The position numbers and the translations under genes are program-made. 57,156 nucleotides of DNA. Source: Dysgonomonas sp. ZJ279 (GTDB taxonomy: Bacteria; Bacteroidota; Bacteroidia; Bacteroidales; Dysgonomonadaceae). The stretch covers positions 1 through 57,156 of the forward strand of contig NZ_JAAKEL010000021.1 in the NCBI RefSeq assembly GCF_011039205.1. The letters run 5' to 3'. Positions 34,762-43,529 of this stretch are shown piece by piece. Position 1 is the stretch's first letter. Every line of letters begins with the position of its first letter. The notes under the pieces are model-generated. The model was not told the DNA's origin, ran no database searches, and saw only the letters and a program-made list of their open reading frames with translations.

Positions 34762-34884
34762 CGTATTTAGACAAACAACTACTTGTCAATATATTAGTTA
34801 AAACAAATGTGAATTTAATGTTAAATTAATGTTAAAGAACATATTTTACCAATGTCAACGCACACTTATTATAAGCATACTTAC

Positions 34885-34892
34885 TATATTTG
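34885..34892 (+). promoter_or_regulatory. Likely -7 element of the marR-efflux operon
   Basis: TATATTTG fits TAnnTTTG and lies 53 bp upstream of the MarR ATG. No clear -33 TTTG; no obvious MarR-type palindrome overlaps it. Confidence 0.5.
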
Positions 34893-34945
34893 CATCCAAA
34901 ATAAACTAAAAATAGAAATGGAAATAGAAAAGAAGGTATAACATA

Positions 34946-35410
34946 ATGGAAGCAAATTGCAAATTTGGAAATCCAACAGACGATGTTGGATACTTAATAT
35001 GGCGAGTTTCTAAATTTTGGCAAAGGGGAAAACATCGGGTATTAGAGGAATTTGGCCTTACTGGACCACAACTGGAAATACTTGGTGCTATATATCATAT
35101 GACAATGTGTAAAATAGAAATTACCCAGATAATTCTGTCGCAAGAAACCGATATAGATCCAATGACCACGTCTACAATTATTAGGAATCTTCAAAAAAAA
35201 GGACTAATAAGTAGGCGAGAAAGCAAAACAGATACTCGCGCACGTATTGTAGGAATAACAGATGCTGGTGAACAATTATTTCAGAGAGCAATAACGAAGG
35301 TTAGAGAAATTCAGGAAGTATTATTCGAAGATATTGATAAAGATGCGTTGAAGACGCAATTAGTGATATTATTAAATGTATTAGATAAACAAAAAAAGGT
35401 AAACAATTAA
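34946..35410 (+). CDS. MarR-family transcriptional regulator
   Basis: The 154-residue protein has the MarR winged helix: FGLTGPQLEILGAIYHM, recognition region IDPMTTSTIIRNLQKKGLISRRESKTDTRARIVGITDAG and the dimerisation helices at both ends. It lies 14 bp upstream of an RND efflux operon and is most likely its autoregulatory local repressor. The ligand is unknown. Confidence 0.95.
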   Translation: MEANCKFGNPTDDVGYLIWRVSKFWQRGKHRVLEEFGLTGPQLEILGAIYHMTMCKIEITQIILSQETDIDPMTTSTIIRNLQKKGLISRRESKTDTRARIVGITDAGEQLFQRAITKVREIQEVLFEDIDKDALKTQLVILLNVLDKQKKVNN

Positions 35411-35424
35411 AATAGGTATTAGGT

Positions 35425-36531
35425 ATGAAATTTAAGAAGATTGTTTTTGGGGCAACGGCCCTTATGGTTATGGTTTCTTGCGGTAATAAGCAGGCAAACA
35501 TGGGGCAGCAGGCTGAGGCTACTGAATATCCCACTATGGTTCTGAGCAAAGAGGAGGCAACATTAGAATCGGTTTATCCCGTTACAATCAAAGGTGCAGA
35601 AGATATCGAAATCAGACCACGTATAGATGGTTTTATCGATGCTATTTATGTCGATGAAGGTTCTGTTGTGAGAAAAGGACAGGCATTGTTCAGAATTAAT
35701 TCTCCACAAGCTGAACAAGCGTTAAAATCGGCGAAAGCAGCTATTACAAGCTCTCAAGCATCTGTTAATACAGCTAAACTAAATGTTGACAGAATACGTC
35801 CGTTAGCAGATAAAGGAATTGTAAGTAAAGTACAATTAGACACTTACGAAAATGCCTATCAAACAGCTGTTGCTAGTATGGCTCAAGCACAAGCTTCGTT
35901 AGAAAATGCTCAGGCTACTATGAGTTGGACAAATGTTACTAGCCCTGTGGATGGCGTAGTTGGTACAATACCTTTCCGTCAAGGAAGTTTAGTAAATAGT
36001 ACCAATGCATTGACTACTGTTGCAAATACAGGAAATGTTTTTGCATATTTCTCTTTAAATGAAAAAGACCTGATGGCATTCTTAGGTAATACAGAAGGTA
36101 AAACTCAAGTTGAGAAAATCAAAAACTTGCCACCCGTAACACTAGTTCTAGCTGATGGTACAATATATCCTGAAAAAGGAAAAATAGAAACAATATCTGG
36201 TGTGATCAGTGTAAGTACCGGTTCTGCAAATTTCAGAGCAGAATTTCCTAACTCTCACGGATTATTGCGCAGCGGGTCTAGTGGTAAAATATCTATCCCG
36301 AGAACATTGAAGGATGTATTTGTTATTCCACAAAAAGCAACTTTTGCACAACAAGATAAAATTCTAGTATACAAAGTTCAAGGAGATTCTGTGGTTCAAA
36401 CTATCATTTCTGCAATTGGAATGCCGGAAGGTAAAAATTACGCAGTAACCGCTGGTCTAAATGAAGGTGAAAGAATAGTATCAGACAATGTTGCTACTCT
36501 TAGAAATAATATGAAAATAAAAGTGAAATAA
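35425..36531 (+). CDS. RND efflux periplasmic adaptor lipoprotein
   Basis: The 368-residue membrane fusion protein has a lipoprotein signal (MKFKKIVFGATALMVMVSC, Cys19). The body shows the lipoyl/barrel-sandwich halves (EIRPRIDGFIDAIYVDEGSVVRKGQALFRIN and the return VTSPVDGVVGTIPFRQGSLV) flanking a short helical hairpin (SAKAAITSSQASVNTAKLNVDRIRP). It would bridge the inner-membrane pump and the outer-membrane channel. Second gene of the operon, 54 bp before the pump. Confidence 0.96.
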   Translation: MKFKKIVFGATALMVMVSCGNKQANMGQQAEATEYPTMVLSKEEATLESVYPVTIKGAEDIEIRPRIDGFIDAIYVDEGSVVRKGQALFRINSPQAEQALKSAKAAITSSQASVNTAKLNVDRIRPLADKGIVSKVQLDTYENAYQTAVASMAQAQASLENAQATMSWTNVTSPVDGVVGTIPFRQGSLVNSTNALTTVANTGNVFAYFSLNEKDLMAFLGNTEGKTQVEKIKNLPPVTLVLADGTIYPEKGKIETISGVISVSTGSANFRAEFPNSHGLLRSGSSGKISIPRTLKDVFVIPQKATFAQQDKILVYKVQGDSVVQTIISAIGMPEGKNYAVTAGLNEGERIVSDNVATLRNNMKIKVK

Positions 36532-36585
36532 TTATTTGTAAAAGTAGTTAGCACTATTATTCTTTTAATTTAAAATAAAAAATCG

Positions 36586-39500
36586 ATGTTAAAAACATTT
36601 ATAGATAGACCCGTATTATCAACTGTAATATCCATTATTATAGTTGTATTGGGTATCATAGGCCTATTCACACTGCCTGTTGAGCAATATCCAAATATTG
36701 CACCACCCACAATACAAATTCAAGCCTTTTATAGTGGTGCGAATGCTGACGTGGTGATGAAAAGTGTTGTAATCCCAATTGAGGAGCAAGTCAATGGTGT
36801 GGAAGGTATGACATACATGACCTCTTCGGCAACAAATAATGGTCAGGCAAATATCACTGTTTATTTCAAGCAAGGTATAAATCCTGATATTGCCGCTGTA
36901 AACGTTCAAAATCTTGTAGCCAGAGCGAATCCTTTGCTACCTCAAGAGGTGTTGAATACAGGAGTAACAGTAAGGAAACAACAAAGTAGTACAATCCTGT
37001 TTATAGCCTTGTCTAGTGACAATCCGGACTATAACAGACGATTCATTCAGAACTATGCGAACATCAATATTCTGCCGCAAATCAAGCGTGTATATGGTGT
37101 TGGTGATGCAAATGTATATGGAGCAGAAGACTACTCTATGCGTATCTGGTTGAAACCTGATGTAATGTCTACATATAGAATTACACCTACAGAAGTTATT
37201 GCAGCATTACAAGATCAAAATATAGAGGCTGCACCGGGTGAATTAGGACAAAATAGTAATCAAACATTTCAGTATACACTTAAATACACTGGCCGCCTTC
37301 AAACAGCAGAGCAATTTGGTGACATTGTCATTCGTTCTAATGAAGGTCAGGTATTGAGAGTAAAAGACGTAGCTAACGTAGAATTAGCTTCGCTTAACTA
37401 TACCATAATATCTCAAACTAATGGAGCTGAATCTGTCGTTATTGCTATTAGCCAAACTGCCGGTTCTAATGCACAAGAGGTTATTAACAATGTTCAGGCT
37501 GAAATAAATAAAACTGCAGAATCATTTCCTCCAGGAATGAAAGTTGTTTACTTAATGAATGCCAACGAATTCTTAAGTGCATCCATTAATAAGGTTATAC
37601 ATACACTGATAGAAGCTTTCATTCTTGTATTTATAGTAGTATTCGTATTCCTTCAAGATTTCAGGTCTACATTAATTCCTGCTATTGCAGTACCGGTAGC
37701 AATTATTGGTACATTCTTCTTCCTTCAAGTATTTGGGTTCTCGATTAACTTACTTACGTTGTTTGCTTTGGTTCTCGCAATCGGTATCGTAGTCGATGAT
37801 GCGATAGTCGTCGTCGAGGCAGTCCATGCACAACTCGATGCAGGAGAAACCGACCCGAGAGCAGCAACAATGAAAGCGATGAAGGAAATTGCTCCGGCAA
37901 TTGTATCTATCACCCTTGTTATGTCAGCTGTATTCGTTCCGGTTAGTTTTATTGGAGGAACTAGCGGGATATTTTACAAGCAATTCGGTTTAACACTCGC
38001 TATAGCAATTTTGATTTCGGCAGTAAATGCATTGACATTAAGTCCGGCTCTATGTGCTTTATTCCTAAAACCGCACAAAGAAGGTGAACATGAAAAGAAA
38101 AGTTTCTTAAAACGTTTCTATTATGCTTTCAATGTTGGATTTAGTTCTGCTACTCAAAAATACAAGTCTTCGCTACAATTCTTAGGAAAAAAAGGCCATC
38201 GTTGGATTACAGTAGCTATTATATTAGTTAGTGGCGGTATATTATTCGGCTTGATGGGAATGATTCCAAAAGGATTTGTTCCTCAAGAAGATGGTGGAGG
38301 TGTTATGGGTATGGTTACATTACCACCGGGAGCATCACTAGAAAGATCTGATTCGCTTGTACAAGACATTATTAAGATAGCACAAGACATAGAAGGTGTA
38401 GAATATGTGACTAATATTACCGGGATGAGCTTCATGAGCGGTATGGGTAGTTCATACGCCTCTCTCATTATAAAAATGGTTCCGTGGGATGAACGAGATA
38501 TTACTGCTGACCAACTATCTGCAATATTAAAAGAGAAAACAGATTCTATAAAGGATGCTACTTTTATGTTCTTCGGTATGCCTACAATCCAAGGGTTCGG
38601 TTTAAGTACAGGGGTTGAATTACAATTACAAGATAAAACCGGTGGAGATATTCATGAATTTTATGATATAACCAATAATTTCTTGGATAAGATGAAGGCT
38701 CGTGACGATGTAATGATGGCAATGACCACATTTAATCCAAACTTCCCTCAAAAACAAATTGATGCCGATATACCTAAAATAAAAGCAGCAGGCCTTACTC
38801 TTAATGAAGTTATGACCACAATGCAAGCCTATGTAGGTAGTATGTATATCTCGAACTTCAATCTATACGGTAAGCAATTTAGGGTTATGGTACAAGCACC
38901 ACCTGAATATAGATCAAAACTGGATGACTTGAATGGTATGTTTATTAGAACAGCAGATGGTGAAATGGCTCCGATAACTGAATTTTTAACTATTACAGAT
39001 GTTACTGGCCCACAAACATTGAATCGTTTCAATATGTTCTCGTCTATGAGTCTTACCATTATACCTAATTTCTTTAAAGGATATAGTTCGGGTGACGTTA
39101 TCAAGGCGGTTGAAGAAGTTGGCGCAAGCACACTCCCTGCCGGTTATGGTTATGACTATTCGGGTATGACCAGAGAAGAAGCAAGCAGTGGTAGTGAAAC
39201 GGTATTGATCTTTGCTTTATGTTTGATCTTCGTTTACTTACTATTAGCAGCTCTATACGAAAGTTATATATTGCCACTTGCCGTATTGTTCTCTTTACCT
39301 GTAGGTCTGGCGGGCGTATTTATCTTCATATTTATTAGTATGATGTCAGGTACCGGTATTGTAAATAATATCTATGTACAGATATCGCTAATCATGCTAA
39401 TCGGACTCTTGGCTAAAAATGCTATCCTAATTGTGGAATATGCGATTCAGCGTCGTCAACAAGGTATGAGTATTGTAGACGCTGCGGTAAATGGTGCGGT

Positions 39501-39759
39501 AGCCCGTTTACGTCCGATCTTGATGACATCATTTGCATTTATATTTGGTCTAATGCCTCTTGCTTTCGCTTCGGGTGCAGGTGCTATCGGTAACAGATCG
39601 ATCGGTATCAGTGCTATTGGAGGTATGTTCATTGGAACAATGATTGGAGTATTGGTTATACCATCATTATACATCATATTCCAAACTATACAGGATAAAG
39701 TAAGTAAGTCGGGTATGATAAACTCCACTGACGAAGTTGTAACTAAGAAAAAAGATTAA
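36586..39759 (+). CDS. RND efflux pump, HAE1-type inner-membrane permease
   Basis: The 1057-residue AcrB-like pump has the expected 12 membrane segments and two large periplasmic loops. TM1 begins MLKTFIDRPVLSTVISIIIVVLGI; the proton-relay Asp pair is in LALVLAIGIVVDDAIVVVEAV in TM4; the second half has GLLAKNAILIVEYAIQRRQQG and ARLRPILMTSFAFIFGLMPL. HAE1 members export hydrophobic and amphiphilic compounds by proton exchange. It forms a tripartite system with the flanking adaptor and outer-membrane genes. Confidence 0.98.
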   Translation: MLKTFIDRPVLSTVISIIIVVLGIIGLFTLPVEQYPNIAPPTIQIQAFYSGANADVVMKSVVIPIEEQVNGVEGMTYMTSSATNNGQANITVYFKQGINPDIAAVNVQNLVARANPLLPQEVLNTGVTVRKQQSSTILFIALSSDNPDYNRRFIQNYANINILPQIKRVYGVGDANVYGAEDYSMRIWLKPDVMSTYRITPTEVIAALQDQNIEAAPGELGQNSNQTFQYTLKYTGRLQTAEQFGDIVIRSNEGQVLRVKDVANVELASLNYTIISQTNGAESVVIAISQTAGSNAQEVINNVQAEINKTAESFPPGMKVVYLMNANEFLSASINKVIHTLIEAFILVFIVVFVFLQDFRSTLIPAIAVPVAIIGTFFFLQVFGFSINLLTLFALVLAIGIVVDDAIVVVEAVHAQLDAGETDPRAATMKAMKEIAPAIVSITLVMSAVFVPVSFIGGTSGIFYKQFGLTLAIAILISAVNALTLSPALCALFLKPHKEGEHEKKSFLKRFYYAFNVGFSSATQKYKSSLQFLGKKGHRWITVAIILVSGGILFGLMGMIPKGFVPQEDGGGVMGMVTLPPGASLERSDSLVQDIIKIAQDIEGVEYVTNITGMSFMSGMGSSYASLIIKMVPWDERDITADQLSAILKEKTDSIKDATFMFFGMPTIQGFGLSTGVELQLQDKTGGDIHEFYDITNNFLDKMKARDDVMMAMTTFNPNFPQKQIDADIPKIKAAGLTLNEVMTTMQAYVGSMYISNFNLYGKQFRVMVQAPPEYRSKLDDLNGMFIRTADGEMAPITEFLTITDVTGPQTLNRFNMFSSMSLTIIPNFFKGYSSGDVIKAVEEVGASTLPAGYGYDYSGMTREEASSGSETVLIFALCLIFVYLLLAALYESYILPLAVLFSLPVGLAGVFIFIFISMMSGTGIVNNIYVQISLIMLIGLLAKNAILIVEYAIQRRQQGMSIVDAAVNGAVARLRPILMTSFAFIFGLMPLAFASGAGAIGNRSIGISAIGGMFIGTMIGVLVIPSLYIIFQTIQDKVSKSGMINSTDEVVTKKKD

Positions 39760-39766
39760 TAACAAG

Positions 39767-41176
39767 ATGAACAGAAAATATATTAAAGGAGCAGTTCTAT
39801 TGGGAGTTACACTCTCAATAGGATTTACATCCTGCCAGGTTGTTAATAAATACAAATCGCCTGAAGTCGATAGTCAGGATTTATTCAGAGAAGAAAACTC
39901 TACGGATACAACTACTATTGCAAATATTCCTTGGAATGAGTACTTCAAAGATCCTATTCTACAAAGTTTGATAGAAGAAGGTTTAGATAAAAATTATGAT
40001 TTACTAATTGCTTCAACGCGTATTCAACAAGCCGAAGCAGGACTTAGCATGGCTAGAGCAGCCTACTTTCCTGATGTAGCTTTGGTTGGTCAAGTGCAGC
40101 AAACAAGAACTAGTTCGGATAAAGGTAAGAATCAAGATATATTTGGTTATCATTCTACTAATATACAACTAGGTATTGCTGCTACATGGGAAGCCGATAT
40201 CTGGGGTAAGTTGAACAGAAAATCGAGAGCAGCTTATGCTCAATTTTTAGGAACTCATGCTTATCGTAACTTGGTACAAACATCTCTGATTTCGAACATT
40301 GCTACTTCTTACTATTCTTTGATGGCTCTTGACGAGCAATTGAAGATTACCAAAGAAACTGTAGAATTACTGAAAGTGAATACTGAAACTACAGAGGCTA
40401 TGAAAGAAGCCGGTCTTCTTAACGGTGCTGCTGTGGAGCAAACGAGAGCATTACTTTACAGTACTCAAGTAACTATTCCTGATCTTGAAATGCAAATCAA
40501 TCAATTAGAGAATAATATATGTGTACTATTGGGCAGAAAGCCCGGATATATAGCTAGAACAAGCATTGATACTCAAACTGTTCCTGCTGAACTTGAGCAT
40601 GGTATTCCTGTTCAAATGCTAGCAAAACGACCTGACGTTCAACAAGCCGAGTTAGCATTCAGATCAGCATTTGAATTAACAAATGCTGCACAAGCAAGCT
40701 TCTATCCTTCTATTACATTAGGTACAGGTTCTATGATCGGATATAGCAGTTCGGCATTAGCAGGATTCTTCAGACCAGAAAATCTGTTAGCAAATATTAT
40801 CGGTGGACTTACTCAACCAATATTTGCAAGAAAACAACTGATCGGTAATCTGAGAATCGCTAAGGCTCAACAACAAGAAGCATTATATACATTCGAGGAA
40901 TCTGTCCTATCAGCAAGTGCAGAAGTATCGAATATTGTTTTCTCTTATAAGGCATCGTTAAGCAAAAACGAAATCCGTGAAAAACAAGTACAAGCATTAA
41001 GTACATCTGTCGAATTTACTCAAGAGCTACTAAAAGCAGGCGAGGCTAACTACATAGAGGTATTGAACGCCGAACAAAATTCACTGAATGCGCAATTAGG
41101 ACAAGTAAGTGATAAATTGGAGCAACTTCAATATAGTGTATCTCTATACAGAGCTTTAGGTGGAGGTATTGAGTAA
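39767..41176 (+). CDS. Outer-membrane efflux lipoprotein (TolC/OprM-type)
   Basis: The 469-residue protein has a lipoprotein signal (GVTLSIGFTSC, Cys23) and the OEP repeat architecture of two coiled-coil-bearing halves: YDLLIASTRIQQAEAGLSMARAAYFP, the ATWEADIWGKLNRKSRAAYAQF segment characteristic of NodT/OprM-like factors, and AKRPDVQQAELAFRSAFELTNAAQASFYPSI. It is the last gene of the marR-adaptor-pump operon, 7 bp downstream of the pump, and is followed by a terminator. Confidence 0.97.
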   Translation: MNRKYIKGAVLLGVTLSIGFTSCQVVNKYKSPEVDSQDLFREENSTDTTTIANIPWNEYFKDPILQSLIEEGLDKNYDLLIASTRIQQAEAGLSMARAAYFPDVALVGQVQQTRTSSDKGKNQDIFGYHSTNIQLGIAATWEADIWGKLNRKSRAAYAQFLGTHAYRNLVQTSLISNIATSYYSLMALDEQLKITKETVELLKVNTETTEAMKEAGLLNGAAVEQTRALLYSTQVTIPDLEMQINQLENNICVLLGRKPGYIARTSIDTQTVPAELEHGIPVQMLAKRPDVQQAELAFRSAFELTNAAQASFYPSITLGTGSMIGYSSSALAGFFRPENLLANIIGGLTQPIFARKQLIGNLRIAKAQQQEALYTFEESVLSASAEVSNIVFSYKASLSKNEIREKQVQALSTSVEFTQELLKAGEANYIEVLNAEQNSLNAQLGQVSDKLEQLQYSVSLYRALGGGIE

Positions 41177-41202
41177 TCTATAATTGATATATAAAAAGCA
41201 TT

Positions 41203-41241
41203 TAAGGCTGTTTTCTTTAGAGAGAACAGCCTTATTTTTTT
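41203..41241 (+). terminator. Terminator of the efflux operon
   Basis: TAAGGCTGTTTTCT (41203-41216) and AGAGAACAGCCTTA (41221-41234), one G-U pair, then seven Ts. Confidence 0.88.
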
Positions 41242-41336
41242 CGCGAAAAACTTGTTCTCCGACAATCGGTGAAAATTAATATGCTTTATTTTATAAGCAA
41301 CAATCGTTCAACATTTTTTATTACATTTGCGATCAT

Positions 41337-42464
41337 ATGGAGAAAAGTAAGAAGGGTAAGAAACCGTACGATTATCTCGTTGTAGGAACTGGAATTTTCG
41401 GTGCCGTATTCGCCTATATGGCTAAGCAAAAAGGAAAAACTTGTTTATTGATAGACAAACGCCCACATACCGGAGGGAACATATATTGCGATAGTATCAA
41501 TTCGATCAATGTGCATAAATATGGTGCACATATATTTCATACAGCAAACAAAGAGGTTTGGGATTTTGTAAATTCTTTCGTTGAATTTAATCATTATATC
41601 AACTCTCCTTTGGCCAACTATGAAGGAAAGCTTTATAACCTTCCTTTCAATATGAATACATTCTGCAAATTATGGGGAGTAAATACTCCGGCCGAAGCCA
41701 TGATAAAGCTCGAAGAGCAACGTAAAAATTATGCGGACATAGTGGAGCCTGCAAATCTAGAAGAACAAGCATTAAAACTATGTGGAGAAGATATATACAA
41801 CATATTTATAAAAGGATACACGGAAAAGCAATGGGGACGGTCTGCACTCGAACTGCCTGCCTTTATTATCAAACGCATTCCTTTTCGGTTCACATTCGAT
41901 AATAATTATTTTAACGATCCTTACCAGGGTATTCCCAAAGGTGGCTACAATAAATTGACTGACGGTTTGCTTGAAGGAATAGAAGTCAGACTCGATACAA
42001 ATTATTTTTACGATAGAGATTACTTTGATTCTTTAGCAGAGAAAGTTATTTTCACAGGACGCATCGATGAATTCTTTGGGTTTGAATATGGTGAACTCGA
42101 ATATAGAGGGTTGCACTTCGAACACAAATGCCTTGAAACAGATAACTATCAAGGAAATGCCGTAGTCAACTACAATGAGCGTAAAGTTCCTTATACAAGA
42201 ATTATAGAACATAAGCACTTTGAATTTGGAACTCAGCCAACAACAGTTATCACACACGAATATCCGGGAGAATTCGCAAAAGATAATGAACCTTATTATC
42301 CTATAAATGACGAGAGAAATACTGTAATTTATAAAAAGTACAAAGAAAAAGCCGATCAGATTCCACATCTATATATTGGTGGGCGCCTAGGGCAGTACGC
42401 TTACTTTGATATGGACGATTCGGTAGAAGCAGCGATGAACCTCGCTAAAAAAGAATTAAAATAA
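41337..42464 (+). CDS. glf: UDP-galactopyranose mutase
   Basis: The 375-residue flavoenzyme ring-contracts UDP-galactopyranose to UDP-galactofuranose. The FAD-binding Rossmann motif is YDYLVVGTGIFGAVFAYMAKQKGKT followed by IDKRPHTGGNIY; YGAHIFHTANKEVWDFVNSF, GYTEKQWGRSALELPA and the C-terminal HLYIGGRLGQYAYFDMDDSVEAA are typical of bacterial Glf. A TACATTTG element at 41322-41329 ends only 7 bp before the ATG, so the mRNA may be almost leaderless. The galactofuranosyltransferase follows by 4 bp. Confidence 0.97.
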   Translation: MEKSKKGKKPYDYLVVGTGIFGAVFAYMAKQKGKTCLLIDKRPHTGGNIYCDSINSINVHKYGAHIFHTANKEVWDFVNSFVEFNHYINSPLANYEGKLYNLPFNMNTFCKLWGVNTPAEAMIKLEEQRKNYADIVEPANLEEQALKLCGEDIYNIFIKGYTEKQWGRSALELPAFIIKRIPFRFTFDNNYFNDPYQGIPKGGYNKLTDGLLEGIEVRLDTNYFYDRDYFDSLAEKVIFTGRIDEFFGFEYGELEYRGLHFEHKCLETDNYQGNAVVNYNERKVPYTRIIEHKHFEFGTQPTTVITHEYPGEFAKDNEPYYPINDERNTVIYKKYKEKADQIPHLYIGGRLGQYAYFDMDDSVEAAMNLAKKELK

Positions 42465-42468
42465 GATT

Positions 42469-43500
42469 ATGAATAAATGTTACCTTTCTAAAAATTACAA
42501 AGGTCTCGGTAGTGCCGGTAATAAAGCTAAAACCGATATAGAAGCTATCCTTAAAGAAATCGGATATAGAAATGTAGGACTTAAACAAAGTTCTTATGAC
42601 AATAAAATAATCGGCTTCCTTGTTACTCTGTTGGGCGTACTCAAAACTCCCTTTAGCTTGCGCAAAGGTGACATATTGGTATTGCAATATCCGTTGAAAA
42701 AATATTACGAACTTGTATGTAATATTGCTCACATGAAAGGATGTAAAGTTGTTACCATTATTCACGATCTGGGCTCATTTCGCCGTGGACGACTGACTAT
42801 CGAACAAGAGATCGAGCGCCTGAATCATTCCGACTACATCATTGCTCATAATGAAGCAATGGCTCAATGGCTCCAACAGCATAAGACCTCAGCACAGATA
42901 GGCTGTCTTCAAATATTCGATTATCTCTCTAAAGATAAGGCTCAATTTAAAGAGACTGCTCCCACTCCGTATTCAGTAGTATATGCAGGTGCATTGAGCA
43001 GCAAAAAGAATGCATTTCTGTACGAGTTAGGTAACTATATGCATTCTTATCGATTCAATCTTTATGGCGGTGGTTTCGATGCCTCGTCTGCAAAAAATGA
43101 AGAGTTATTTACTTACAAAGGCTTTATTCCTTCGGATGAGCTTATAACAAGTGCTTGCGGACATTTCGGGTTAGTTTGGGACGGAGATTCAACATCTACA
43201 TGCAGCGGTACTTATGGAGAATACTTACAATATAATAATCCGCACAAAACATCACTTTATATACGTTGCCTACTACCTGTTATTATCTGGAAAAAGGCGG
43301 CATTAGCACCATTTATAAAAGAGAATAATATTGGTATCTGTATCGACTCTCTTGAAAATCTCGACGAAGTTCTTTCATCTGTTAGTCAAGAAGAATATGA
43401 AACAATGAAGAAAAATATCGTTACAATCAGTGACCGATTATCCACAGGATATTATCTCACACATGCTGTAGACGAGGCATATCAGTATTTTAAGAAATAG
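42469..43500 (+). CDS. Putative galactofuranosyltransferase
   Basis: The 343-residue protein matches the beta-1,6-galactofuranosyltransferase/WbbI-like family. It begins CYLSKNYKGLGSAGNKAKTDIE and has VLQYPLKKYYELVCNIAHMKGCKVVTIIHDLGSFRR, a Rossmann-like second half (YSVVYAGALSSKKNAFLYEL, FNLYGGGFDA) and HFGLVWDGDSTSTCSGTYGEYLQYNNPHK, which in this family lines the donor pocket. Its position 4 bp after glf supports use of UDP-Galf. The acceptor glycan is unknown; no polysaccharide cluster flanks it. Confidence 0.88.
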   Translation: MNKCYLSKNYKGLGSAGNKAKTDIEAILKEIGYRNVGLKQSSYDNKIIGFLVTLLGVLKTPFSLRKGDILVLQYPLKKYYELVCNIAHMKGCKVVTIIHDLGSFRRGRLTIEQEIERLNHSDYIIAHNEAMAQWLQQHKTSAQIGCLQIFDYLSKDKAQFKETAPTPYSVVYAGALSSKKNAFLYELGNYMHSYRFNLYGGGFDASSAKNEELFTYKGFIPSDELITSACGHFGLVWDGDSTSTCSGTYGEYLQYNNPHKTSLYIRCLLPVIIWKKAALAPFIKENNIGICIDSLENLDEVLSSVSQEEYETMKKNIVTISDRLSTGYYLTHAVDEAYQYFKK

Positions 43501-43529
43501 AGTGGTTAAAACAGAAAGATACGCTATAA

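Noticed and set aside
34918-34941. Seven-codon minicistron MEIEKKV upstream of the MarR gene
   Set aside because: No biased codons and no associated hairpin; expected by chance in an AT-rich leader.
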